From contig NC_091972.1 in the NCBI RefSeq assembly GCF_036711975.1, forward strand, positions 7,259,001-7,323,000: DNA of 64,000 bases, read 5' to 3'. The position numbers were made by a program, and so were the translations under genes. Numbering within the stretch: position 1 is the first letter of the stretch; every line of letters begins with the position of its first letter. This stretch comes from Onthophagus taurus (taxonomy: Eukaryota; Arthropoda; Insecta; Coleoptera; Scarabaeidae). The notes beneath the pieces were generated by a model. That model was not told the origin of the DNA. It made no database searches and worked only from the letters and a program-made list of their open reading frames with translations. Shown here piece after piece: positions 45,201 to 55,082 of the stretch.

Positions 45201-45332
45201 GGCGGACTATTGTATCCAAATCCAGTGACGTGGCTCGATAGAGCTTTAGTTTCATTAATTGGAAGCTTAATGTTACATCACAACGACGTTCCGATGAAAT
45301 CTGACGCTCATCTACTGTCTCAACCATTGTGA
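39299..45332 (+). CDS. ABHD2: ABHD2-type alpha/beta hydrolase (monoacylglycerol lipase family)
   Basis: Six exons, 39299-39453, 44027-44199, 44254-44421, 44485-44671, 44721-45079 and 45139-45332, join to 411 residues (human ABHD2 is 425). An N-terminal membrane anchor lies at about residues 3-22 (LLAIIAVILCVLFRIL). Then come PTRLWGFSGHVQTILHSIVG, VCPGIGNTSESVYVRTF and GYRCAVLNHVGAL. The nucleophile elbow GFSLGG has Ser at about residue 193, the acid is in NSLDDPIVP and the catalytic His in HGGHLGFYEGGLL. ABHD2 hydrolyses 2-arachidonoylglycerol and related esters and is a progesterone-responsive lipase in mammalian sperm; the substrate here is inferred. Intron 1 is 4.6 kb and full of retroelement and hAT fragments; later introns are 49-60 bp. 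The 3' UTR reaches at least 45720, where ATTAAAATAAATA occurs. Confidence 0.93.
39875..40640 (-). pseudogene. Non-LTR retrotransposon (LINE) reverse transcriptase debris
   Basis: At the right (about 40640-40540) the minus strand reads AFIDYTKAFDGVIRSKLWSI, a typical RT-domain block with DYTKAFD. At the left (40084-39920) it reads DDRVSKLALQYKPRRRRSVG and then HRRKRWSKGTGQQGLNY, the usual LINE C-terminal RRxVGxxRKRW pattern. The middle, including the active-site YADD, is missing. Located in ABHD2 intron 1. Confidence 0.7.
41100..41760 (+). pseudogene. Second ZBED5-like hAT transposase fragment
   Basis: The plus strand at 41224-41352 encodes VKIVNYIRSSTTNSRIFKML followed by CHEVDAEIRQLLR, the block that precedes the conserved VRWLSRG motif in ZBED5-like hAT proteins. 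The reading breaks soon after, and the following sequence shows only scattered matches. It is a different copy from that at 9700-10960, since the overlapping block there differs. Inside ABHD2 intron 1. Confidence 0.6.
42901..42930. repeat. Short perfect hairpin in ABHD2 intron 1
   Basis: TTCTGCGCAT (42901-42910) and its exact complement ATGCGCAGAA (42921-42930) flank a 10-base AT loop. Nothing else in the 41760-44026 part of the intron has recognisable structure. It may be a chance hairpin or the junction of an old palindromic repeat. Confidence 0.5.
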
Positions 45333-45906
45333 TATTGTTATAATAGTATTATTTTGTATGAAAGGAAAAATTAATTTATTTGCTATTTGAGACTTACATA
45401 TTAGTAGCTTAAATGTTTCGCTTAAAAGTTATTATTATTAATGCACATTATAAAAAATTTAGACGGATGTTTATATTTATTTTTTTTGATTGATCATTGT
45501 TGGTGTTTACTGTTCTGTATTTTGATAATCTTGTGATACTTAAGCATTTTTATTGTTTGAAAACGATGAGTATTACTAAACTTTTAGGTGTTTGTACTGA
45601 ATCCACACAATGAATTTTTATGATAAATTGAATCATTTTTGATGGCTTTAACATTTTTTTGAGGTGAGAAATGTATTTTGTATAAATGTATTTTATATAT
45701 ATGTGATAATTGATTAAAATAAATATGCAATTTATACTAAAGGAATTTAATCAATTCGTTTAAACATTCCGCAAAATAAATGCATCTCACAATCACTGGA
45801 ATAGTCAAGTAAGCTATCAATTTTTGAGTAACACCAAGTTAATACATTTTTAACATTGACAATTAAAAGTCTTTTTGACTTTCTAAAAACCTATAAAGTG
45901 AAATAA

Positions 45907-46781
45907 ATGAAGAATTTAATACGAAGAACGTTAGAGAACCTCTCAAAGTTATTAAATCTTCTTTTAAATGTACAAATTGAGCCTAAACATTTTCGACATG
46001 CTAAATTTGATCAATCAGATGATGAAACGGTAAATTATAATTAAATTAGGTATAAGTGTGATCTAATTCGTTCTGGTTATTTAATTAGGTTATGATTTTT
46101 TGGTGTTTACTAAAAAAATTAACGAAAAATACAATTAATTCATCCGTGGATGACGTTAAACGAATTTTCCATTCTTTAAAATATAAATCGCTACGTTTTT
46201 ATTGTTTACCATCAGATATGACTCAAGGAAGTTACCAATTACTTTTAGCCTTTGGTTATTTAATCAACAATGGCTTCTTATATGATTATCTAAAAGAGAA
46301 CGTTTATAAAGAAACATTAAAACCGATTTCTCATACTTACAAATCACACCGTTTAGATTTAAATTGGAATAAAGATGAATTAACTAAAAAACAAACCATC
46401 GAATGGATTAAAGGAAAGATAAAAATTAACGAAAAAATAATCGAAGAAACAAATATTGCAATTGACAAATTTGTATCCCAATTAAATAAAGACGTTACAA
46501 AGCCATTGGGAAAGTTAACATTAATGCAATGGTTAGCTTTTGGAAAAGATAAACGTTACGAACGTGAATTTTTATGCGATATCGATAAGAAGATTATGAT
46601 TTTGGAATGTTACGAAAAGTTTATCCAAATGGAACGTGTATTTTGGGATTGGATGAGTTCTGTGCATCAAATGAATAGTGGAGATGTTCTAAATTACGAT
46701 GAAATTTTAAAATTTACCGAATTAATTTTGAAAGAACAGATTAAAAAGGAAAAAATGGTTTTGTTTAAATTAACAGAATAA
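45907..46781 (+). CDS. TEDC1-like (tubulin epsilon and delta complex protein 1)
   Basis: Two exons, 45907-46029 and 46089-46781, give 271 residues. The N-terminal order EPKHFRHAKFDQSDDE, then a helix with FWCLLKKL, then YCLPSDMTQGSYQLLLAFGY, matches what I know of TEDC1 (human C14orf80), where an FRRAKFD motif and a DGSQGSRELLLAL motif occupy the same places. The remainder is helical and Lys/Glu-rich with WIKGKIKINEKI and LTLMQWLAFGKDKRY. TEDC1 partners TEDC2 with delta- and epsilon-tubulin to stabilise centriolar triplet microtubules; that is known from vertebrates. Drosophila lacks delta- and epsilon-tubulin, so presence in an insect would be notable. It starts 575 bp after the ABHD2 stop, on the same strand. 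Confidence 0.7.
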
Positions 46782-47401
46782 ATAAAAGAAAATAACTTTA
46801 TTTTATACCTTATCAATACATTTATTATAGTAATACAGCAATTTCGACTTAAAGTTACATTGTAAATTTTGAAAAACGCCATCAAACGAGCTTGATTTTT
46901 AATTGACTTAAGTGTTTAGAGGTCTTGTTAATGACAAGTTCATATTTCAGGTTTGCTTTTAGATGCTTTTAATTTAATAAAGTCTTCATTTTGGTTTTCA
47001 TCTTGAAGTTGTAGCTTATGGTTTAACAGCGCTAGTAGTGATATGATAATTGAAGTACATGCAGCAGCAGACGATATGTTGAGTGTAGCTTTGTAAAAAT
47101 ATTTTAGCACATTTGTTAGGTTTGCATATTCCATAGAGATAGAGATGTGTAGCAGGTAAAGCCCCTTTCTCATCTCTGTCTATGGTAATTCTCTGACTCA
47201 GTGGCTGATTTTTGCGACTGAATGGGTTCATAGTGTGTTTGTGCTTTTATTTTGTCTTTCACGCATTCACTACTAATTCGTATTTCGTCTTAAGGAATTT
47301 TAGGGTTATCGTTCATAACTATGAAAATAAATACAGATGGAAAAAGGACAAAGATGGAAATGTAATTGCAAAGCCAAATTGGGTTTATCTTTATTCATTC
47401 C
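46782..47401. other. Intergenic DNA after the TEDC1-like gene
   Basis: AATAAA occurs directly after the stop (46780-46790 area, GAATAAATAAAAG), so the 3' UTR is probably very short. Overlapping short frames at 46940-47231 on the minus strand have no domain. Some may belong to the retroelement remnant that begins at 47402. Confidence 0.4.
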
Positions 47402-47755
47402 CTATTTATTACCTTCTAGTTTATTTAACATATACCTCATATCCTCTTCGTCTGCTGCAAAAATTTCGTCCACGAACCGCATGGTGTGTATGTGGCTGCC
47501 TCCTACCCATATTCTCATGGGATTGCATTTCCTTTTCCAATACCTTAGGATTGAGTGGATATAGATCTTGAATATTGTGGAAGAGAGGCAGCATCCCTGT
47601 TTGATACTTTTTGTGGGAGAGAAAACATCAGTTGTAAGTTTTTCTACCTGAACCTCTGCCGCGTTATCTCTGGATAACGCTTTCACAGCATGGATGTAAG
47701 TTCTGTTGATGCCTGCATCAATCAGGGCATCCCATAATTTCTGAAGCGGGACCAT
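47402..47755 (-). pseudogene. Non-LTR retrotransposon reverse transcriptase fragment
   Basis: 117 codons open on the minus strand: LWDALIDAGINRTYIHAVKA, then SPTKSIKQGCCLSSTIFKIY (the QGCxLSPxLF RT block) and HTMRFVDEIFAADEEDM in the place of the active site. The usual YADD/FADD box is changed to FVDE, so the catalytic aspartate pair is lost. 5' truncated and without a downstream continuation in frame. Confidence 0.75.
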
Positions 47756-47845
47756 ATCGAACTAAATATATAAACTAATATAAAACTAAAAAGGAGACGA
47801 TCATTTAAAATTCAGAATAAATCTTGTGAAAACATTATTTCAGCA

Positions 47846-48043
47846 ACATCACGTATTCACAAGGATGATAAAAAGCCAAGACCTTTGAGACTGGCCAAAT
47901 GCCAAGTTGTCAAATTCCCTAAATTTATTCCACCAACAGAAAAACTAAACATGTGCCCACAAGATGTTGCGCAAAATGCTGCAGAAAGGATAACCAGGCA
48001 AAAAGGGAAAGGACAAACTCGAAAAGACTTTTTTGAAAAATAA
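47846..48043 (+). CDS. Orphan 3'-terminal coding exon, unknown protein (65 residues)
   Basis: A good acceptor (ACATTATTTCAG ending at 47843) is followed by an open plus-strand frame beginning TSRIHKDDKKPRPLRLAKCQ and containing VVKFPKFIPPTEKLNMCP and QDVAQNAAERITRQKGKGQT, then RKDFFEK and stop TAA at 48041. Codon use and the basic, structured-looking composition resemble host coding DNA. No upstream exon was found; directly upstream is LINE debris. Options are the last exon of a gene disrupted by insertion, a stray duplicated exon, or a sequence carried by a retroelement. I do not recognise the family. Confidence 0.4.
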   Translation, partial: TSRIHKDDKKPRPLRLAKCQVVKFPKFIPPTEKLNMCPQDVAQNAAERITRQKGKGQTRKDFFEK

Positions 48044-49750
48044 ATCAGATTAAGGTTAATAAGAATAACAATTTCAGTGATATTTATTTATTATTGTAAG
48101 TGAATCAAAAAATTTACATAATTATAGCTTAAAATTAGTAAATACATTTTTTTCATTTATTATTTTTTCAATGTAATAAAATTTCATTTGTTTTATTACA
48201 ACATTTCCATAATTTCCTAACATTTCCATATTTGTATAACAGAAACCCATCTATTTAGATCTTTTCACAAAAAAAATAAAAATAGTAATAAGAATTTCGT
48301 TTAAACCCACCCAATATAGATACCATTATTTAACATATTCTATAATTATAGATATTCGTAATATTTTATTTCATTCAGTTCACAATGAATGAATCATTCG
48401 TTACTTTCCAGTCATTTTTTTTTTTAATTTTTGCCATTCGCATAATTTATACACCATTCATTTTTAATCTTAGTAAATTTTTCCGTCTTTTTTATTTACA
48501 CGTTATTATTTTTGTTATGAATGATTTCTTATAAAAAAAAACACGAATAAATCAAGAAATAATTTGTTGTTATTATCTTTTTAATAAGAAAATAAAGGCT
48601 TCCAAATTTACTTTTTAAATTTGGCACATGTTTTCAAAAATTTCTTTTTAATACTATTACAACAAAAAAATTCAAACTTTTTTAATTAATTATCTTTTAT
48701 TTTTAATCGTGTTTCTTTTTCATTGTTTAAGTCATTTCAAATGGTATATATGACTAGGAATTGCTTTAATATCCACAATCAACATCTTTTTTTTAACTTT
48801 TTATTTATGTTTATTTTTTCTTAGAAATGATAGTCCCATATTTAAATTAATTTATTTAAAATTTAAATCGTGTTCTTTTTAGTTACGTAAATTTATGTAC
48901 AAAATATCGAGAAATTTAAGAATGCCACGTTTCTTTTTTGTAAAGGGTGGTTGTGTTTACGGGTGATATACGTATTATTTTTTATCTATCCATTAAAGGG
49001 GGGACAAGTTTTATATCAACTATCTATTTACAGACTATTTTTGGATTAATACTTTTCTTTTTTTCCATTTTCATTGTTTTAAATAAGTATTAATTCCACT
49101 AGTTTATAGCAGTTTGCATCCGTGACACGATATAACATTTTTTTATGTAAAATCAAGGTAGAAATTAAGAAAGTAGAACATTTTTTAGCTCCAAATTTCA
49201 CATGCAACTTTACATAAGAAATGAGTAATGTCATGGAAACAATTTTTTGTTGAATATGTAAACTGGTGTTATTATTACATTGATATTTTAAACAGAATTG
49301 GGTTAACAAATAATTTTTTTTAGATTGTATCTAGATTCAATTAAAAAATAGTACGTTTTTAGTTAATTTAAACAATTTGTAATGAATTAATTAGTAAAAA
49401 TAATTAATTTTAGGACGGTTACTAAATGTATTTAAAAATAACTCGAAATAATCGTTAAAAACGTACTATTTTTTTGTAAAGAAAACAACTTGGTCTTTAT
49501 TTTTTTCTTTTAATCATATTTTTTAATATGAAATGAAATCATTGTCCTTTTACACTGATATATTCCAAAGAATCTTAAACTTCCTTCTTCTATCGTAAAG
49601 ACGTGCTGAGAAATGCCAAAAAAAGTAGAAGAAAATCTTTCGTTATGGATCCAGATGATGATTTCCTCATTAAAATTGCATCTACGTTGTCCCCTATAAA
49701 AGAAACATCAACAAAAATTTTAAAACTACAATTTTTATTCAAAAATTATA
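48044..49750. other. AT-rich intergenic DNA
   Basis: No gene supported. Long T and A runs dominate. A short plus-strand frame starting MDPDDDFLIKIASTLSPIKE at 49644 looks protein-like for its first 24 codons but runs to a stop at about 49757, overlapping the 3' end of the phosphatase gene; it could be a first exon reaching into that region. A similar alternative frame (MPKKVEENLSLW) overlaps it. Confidence 0.35.
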
Positions 49751-50302
49751 TTAAATAACAATACATTTCATTTTTCTTTTCTTATCAACCCGAATGTATT
49801 TGATTAAATGTTCGCATTGGTGTTCGTTAAACGCGCCCCTGCGTTTATTTCGTATTGTTTGTATTGCATGCTCCGGTTGCATTCCTAATTCGATTAAAGC
49901 AATAGCTACAAGAACGGGACCTCTACCTAAACCCGATTCACAATGAACAGCCAATGTTCCAGTTGGGTTTGATGTAAAATAGCTTTTACAAATCGCTGAC
50001 CATTGTTGTATTATAAACGCATCCGGAAATGAACCATCAGGAAATACTAATTCTTCAACTAAAATGCCATGAGAAGCTATTGAAAGATCGTCGTAAGTTT
50101 TTTCGCAAACTCGAACTAAAATTTTTGCTTCATATTGTTGAAGCATCTATAATTGTTTAATTTTTCTTTTATGCTTTACTTTATTGGGTTTATTTTTACT
50201 TACATGAACAAATTTGGTTATATTAAAGAGAGCCGGGGAATTTGTCACTAAAAATTTCAAATTTTTGTATTCTATTAACGTTGGAGCATGTAAACTGTTC
50301 AT
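49751..50302 (-). CDS. Divergent PRL/PTP4A-type prenylated tyrosine phosphatase
   Basis: Two exons, 50302-50204 and 50146-49751, give 164 residues. MNSLHAPTLIEYKNLKFLVT aligns with the PRL start (…EYKNMRFLITHNP). LVRVCEKTYDD keeps the regulatory cysteine (Cys47 here), FPDGSFPDAF holds the general-acid Asp70, and the P-loop HCESGLGRG keeps Cys102 and Arg108. RRGAFN follows, and the last four residues CIVI form a CAAX box after a basic stretch, so prenylation and membrane attachment are expected. Compared with standard PRL proteins (P-loop HCVAGLGRAP), Val-Ala is replaced by Glu-Ser and the Ala after Arg by Gly, and overall similarity is modest, so this is likely a divergent paralogue. An in-frame ATG at 50374 could extend it by 24 residues; the shorter start fits the family better. 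Confidence 0.88.
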
Positions 50303-50703
50303 CGTTTTTTGCAAAACTGTTTGAATCTTATAGGGATGTTTTATGTTACGTTTTAATAAAAATCTACGCGACAAATACGAGCGAAGTTATAAAGATAACG
50401 ATATTTACGTATTTTTGTTTGAATAATTACATAAAAAACATTTTTTTACTTAAAATTGTTTATCATGGTTAATTTTTTATAATTCATATCATTTTCATTA
50501 AATGAGACGTTTTAAATGTCAATTCGTTAAAAATTTACTTTCTTAAGTCATTGAAAATTCAAAGTTCCCATAGTTACTAATGTAACATGTATTGTGTATT
50601 GTTTTGTAATATTATTTTCGGAAGAAATCTCGACAGGTGATATTTTTGACATTAAAAGGAGATAAAAATATAAAATTGGAGTGAGATTGAGTGAAGACGC
50701 ACT
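50303..50703. other. Upstream region of the PRL-like gene
   Basis: The probable promoter and 5' UTR on the minus strand. No distinct motif is visible beyond AT-rich sequence; the 76-codon plus-strand frame at 50242-50472 is an antisense shadow. Confidence 0.4.
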
Positions 50704-50935
50704 GTGTTAGTTCTAGTTTTAGTTCAATGAAAAATATACAACAATTTAAAGCTGAATAACAACTAAAACTAGAACTAACACTAGACCTAGAACTAGAAAC
50801 ATGAGTTTAGCCGTCTTAATAGACGTAAGGCTAAATCCGAATGTTTCTAGTTCTAGGTCTAGTGTTAGTTCTACTTTTCTTTCAATAAAAATATATAATA
50901 ACAATTAAAACTAGAACTACTTTCCTTGATTTATA
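50704..50935. repeat. Palindromic CTAGAACTAACACTAGACC-type repeat, copy 1
   Basis: Arms at 50761-50803 (ACTAGAACTAACACTAGACC then TAGAACTAGAAAC) and 50843-50882 (its reverse complement) enclose GAGTTTAGCCGTC...GGCTAAATCC, itself an inverted pair. Further partial units lie on both sides (50704-50732 and about 50905-50930). The same unit appears three times at 56258-56580. The dominant hexamer rhythm is unlike a normal transposon end. Confidence 0.8.
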
Positions 50936-51027
50936 CGTCCTATAGACAACTCGAGGAATAAAAATAGATATTAAGATATACATAAATTATGTCGTATATA
51001 ACATAGCGGTAGAGCAAAGCAACTTCA

Positions 51028-51625
51028 TTGGGAACAAAATGGCCTGTAAGAAATTTTTTAACTGTCGGTAAAGCCAATGTAATAAGGGAGCCGTTAGTGA
51101 GCAGAGACAAAATCATACTTCCACCATTGCATATTAAGTTCGGAATGATAAAGCAATTTGTAAAAGCGTTGGACAAGGAAAGAGATTATTTTAATTACAT
51201 TTTTTGTAAAAAAGCTTAGTATGGAAAAGTTGAAAGGTGGAATATTTGATGGTCCTCAAATACGGCAATTGATGAAAGACACAGATTTTATTAAAGTTAT
51301 GACTGTTCCGGAAAGTAAAGCTTGGAAAAGTTTTGTGTTGGTAGTCGAAAATTTTCTAGGTAACCATAAAGCATTAAATTATAAAGAAATTGTACAAAAT
51401 ATGCTGACAAATTTTCAGACTCTAGGAGCAAAAATGAGTATCAAGTTACACTATCTCCGCAATCATCTGCATAAATTTTCTGATAATTTAGGAAATTATA
51501 GTGAGGAACAGGAAGAGCGCTTCCACCAGGATCTAAAAGTGATGGAGGAAAGGTACCAGGGTCGATGGGATTGTCACATGACGGCAGATTACTGCTGGTC
51601 TTTAAAAAGAGTTGAAAAATTATAA
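51028..51625 (+). pseudogene. Fragment of a widespread insect repeat-borne protein, one frameshift
   Basis: Frame 1 (51028-51219) has ILPPLHIKFGMIKQFVKALD and frame 2 (51221-51625) has GGIFDGPQIRQLMKDTDF, HYLRNHLHKFSDNLGNYSEE and QEERFHQDLKVMEERYQGRW. The wording is very like a highly repeated uncharacterised protein family I remember from aphid, beetle and other insect genomes (HYLHSHL...SEEQGERFHQDIK...EERYQGRWD). A single-base change in the A-run at about 51208-51213 separates the two halves. Only the C-terminal part is present. The mobile-element class is not known to me. Confidence 0.6.
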
Positions 51626-51829
51626 AAGCAAAGCTCATAAAAGGTGTTTTATGGAAATAACTCTATTTACTTCGATATATCCAAATTTTTCAAAACAAAA
51701 CTGATATTATAAATATATCTGTTATTTTGTTTCTTGTTTTCCGATTTTTGTAATGTAAAATGAAAATAAAGATTCAAAAAAAACGAGAGCAAATCTTACA
51801 AAATCATTGATAGTTTTGATCTTATATCT

Positions 51830-52620
51830 AGGGCAACACAACCACTGTAGACCAGTGTAATCGTATAATGGATCAAATCATAGAGGAAGTAACATCCTTA
51901 AATGTTGGGTATGTGATGGACACCAAGAAATTTAGTATGGTGTGCTACGCGGATGATGCAGCAATAGTCGGAGGAACAGAAGACGACGTACAATGAGAAC
52001 TCTACCACTTCTTGCAAGTAAGCCGTAAGCTTAATATGGCTATCTCCGTTGATAAAACCAAGTCCATGACTACTGCAAAAGATCCGATCAGATTTAAACT
52101 CGTAATAGATAATTATTCAATAGAACAAGTCATGCAATTTAACTATTTAGGTGTATACATATCTAGCGGTCATGATCCAGTGAAAGACTTGAGATAAATA
52201 AATTAACAAAACATCTGCAGTATCAGGGTGCTTAAGAGACACAATCTGGTCGAACCTTTATATGCGAATAGGCAGCAAAATTCGGATATACAAGACGTGT
52301 ATAAGACCGATAATGACATACGGAATAGAAATGAGGACAGAAATAAACAAAACCAAGAACATGCTACGAGTGGCTGAGATAATGACACTAAGATCAATTG
52401 CAAGGAAAACGAGAATGGACAGAGGAAGAAACTCGGATATTAGAAATCAATGCAACGTTCTAGACATGGTGAGATGGGGAAGACAGCGGGAAAGACAATG
52501 GAATAATCACGTGAGGCGTACGAATGATGATAAACTTCCGAAAATTGTTCTTGTAAATAACCCCCCGCCGTTTAAGATCACCTAGGAGACCCCCAAAGAG
52601 ATGGCGTGACAGCTAGCAAC
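51830..52620 (+). pseudogene. Non-LTR retrotransposon 3' part, broken
   Basis: The plus strand reads MDTKKFSMVCYADDAAIVGG (the RT active site YADD), then LNMAISVDKTKSMTT, QVMQFNYLGVYISSGHD, RKTRMDRGRNSDIRN and QWNNHVRRTNDDKLPKIVLV, with PKRWRDS-like sequence close to 52600. Several stops and a frame change show it is dead. Its right end lies directly beside the last visible dpr exon (52677), so it has inserted within about 60 bases of that splice donor. Confidence 0.8.
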
Positions 52621-52676
52621 CTCAGAATTAACAGATCGAAAAATGATACAATTTTTATTAAATTTTGTTTTCTTAC

Positions 52677-55082
52677 CTTCTGAGACAAATACATATATCG
52701 ATGCTGGTTCAGTATTTGAAGCTGAACAAGTGTAATTTCCTGAATCAGCATCGTTTGTATCTCTAATGGTAAGTCTACTTTGCGTACGAACACCCGGTGT
52801 AGTTTCAACACTTATACCTCCTCTTGCGGTATCGTAGTTGATCATATGATTGTTATGAAACCAGAAGACATATTGAGGAGGTGTTGGACTCTACAAAAAA
52901 AAATTGGTTCACAACTTCGTTTTCTTTTTTGTATACATGTTTAATTTACTTTTTCAATTATACAAACTAAATCGATTACGCTGCCGACGTCTACATGGTG
53001 TTCACCACTTCCACCTTGAATTGTTGCTTCAGGGACTACTATTTGTAGATTAACAAAATGTGAAATTGTACCAGTACTGCTAGAAACCTAAAAAAAGAAA
53101 CACATTAAGTAAAATTGAGTATTTAAATTTGTATGGTTGTTTGATTAAAGTGTTCGTGAAATATATAACTTATAAGGGCTTATTTTGATGAAAATACTAA
53201 TATGACGACGTTCCGTTCTTTTTCGTAGTGCTCCTGTTAGATTTTATCTTCTGGAGTTTCCAGAAAACGGCGACGAATTATTAAAGAGTTCATCTGGCCG
53301 CTGGTGGAGTGGAGCTTATAAATCTTTTACTTCCCTTGGAATTTGTAATAACCGAAATTATGGTGCAGGAGCTTAACTTTTGCGTTCCCATTTTGTAACT
53401 CTCAGATTTATACATTCACCGGAATAGCTATAATTCCGTTTTGATTGTCTTTTTTTCATTCCCTCAAGACTAAAATGTATAAAAACGTCATTTTACATCA
53501 AAAACTAACTTTTAAACTACCTAACAATTCCTTAAAACCAACTTAATCCTTTTTTTATGAACCCCATTCTTTATGAACGAATACATTTTTGATCAGGTTT
53601 TGAGAACACCCAGATTTTAATTTTCATTTATCTCGATATTTGTGTGTGCGCGCGGATGCAGGATCCATTGAAATTCAGGTAAAGGTCCAGGGGACAGGGA
53701 GGAAGGTACCTGCTGTGTGCGAGTTGCATACATACCTGGCATGCGTACGTGCCGTTGTCCCTCTTCTGGACGTATTTTATCTGCAGGGTCCAGTCGTCTG
53801 AACCCTCTGCGTGCAGAATTTGAAATCTCTCGTCGTTCGTATACGTGAACATACCGGAAGAGAGGATATGCCAGTCTCTTCTTCGTACCCACGATACAGG
53901 CTAAAGAGAAAAATTTTACAATAAATTAGAATTACTTAATTCTATTTATAGATTATTTATATGTTTACATTTTATTAAGATTAGTTAAATTCCAATGGAT
54001 TTATGTGTAAGATTATACAGGTTCCTCATTAAATTTTAATTAAAAATTAAAATCACGTTTCGTTAAATCCCCGTTTCAAGTGTGTGTTAAGAGATGGAAG
54101 GTGCCGACGTTTCCCTTCGAAATCCGAACACGTTCAAAAGCGTGCGTCAGCGTCTGAAGACGGGATATGTTTGAGGTATTTAACCATCCTCGCCTTGATG
54201 GAACGTAATCTCTGGTTTCCGACACGCTATCTAAATTCGTTCTCGGAATATGAGAATGTAAGAAGAGATCAATAATTTTAACCTAATAACGAACGATACG
54301 AAAAATTGAAGTAACTAGGTATTACAAAAGATAAAAGTAAATACTCATGATATTAATTAGTGTGGTTAACTCAAAATAAAAAGTGATCAAATTATGTCAC
54401 AACTTGCAATGTAATTATGAATAATTGGAAACATAGCGGTTTATAATTATCGGTTAAAACTAAAGGTTGACTGAAAACGGGTATAATTTAGTTAAAAATG
54501 TACTCTGAGCGAGTTTGATTCATTAGTATTTATAATTTACGGTTTGGGTCAATTGCGTATCGAATTTAAACAACAAAATGAATTATCGGTTTGGTGATCG
54601 ATTCAAACATTACGTACATTTTATTAGTTTTGTAATAATTTTTTAAAACGTTCTTTTTCTCTCTAATTTCGTTTTAATGGAAAAGTGCGGCTTCGCCGCA
54701 AATCAATTTAGGTTACTTTAGATGATGTAGTGGAACGGCATTAAGTTTTAATTGGTTCATTATTGAAAATTAGATGACGTTCGTAAACTCCACTCTAAAG
54801 GTTTGATTAATATAAAATTTTCAGTGTCCGAAGAGGAAAGTTAATTTAATTTGAAGTGGAAGGAAAAATATGATTTTCAAAGCTTTTTTACCTCAGTTCC
54901 TGCTAACGTTCGATCACCGGATGTCCTGATATGACAATGTAAATAAGCGGTGGCACCCAATTGTACGGTAACATTAGTCACCGTGTTATTTTCTCCAGCT
55001 GAACCTTCTGCTCTTGCAAATTCTTCGGCGTTTGAGTACCATAATTGTCTCCAATCGGAATATTTTTGGACATCTCTTTTTC
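52677..55082 (-). CDS. dpr-family two-Ig-domain neuronal cell-surface protein (partial)
   Basis: Four exons on the minus strand, 55082-54892, 53900-53736, 53087-52950 and 52890-52677, join in frame to about 235 residues. Ig domain 1: NVTVQLGATAYLHCHIRTSG...PVSWVRRRDWHILSSGMFTY, then SDDWTLQIKYVQKRDNGTYA and CQ. Ig domain 2: VVPEATIQGGSGEHHVDVGS, IDLVCIIEKSPTPPQYVFW, TRSRLTI-type strand (TQSRLTIRDTNDADSGNYTC) and ASNTEPASIYVFVSEG. This is the dpr signature; dpr proteins bind DIP partners to specify synapses in flies. Cysteine pairs of both domains are present. The signal-peptide exons lie beyond 55082, and the usual C-terminal tail (GDNMAA...-like) was not found below 52677. Without splicing at the 52676 donor, the frame ends after 31 more codons at 52582. 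Confidence 0.9.

Noticed and set aside
54084-54275. 63-codon plus-strand frame in a dpr intron
   Set aside because: No recognisable domain, no promoter or splice context; treated as chance.
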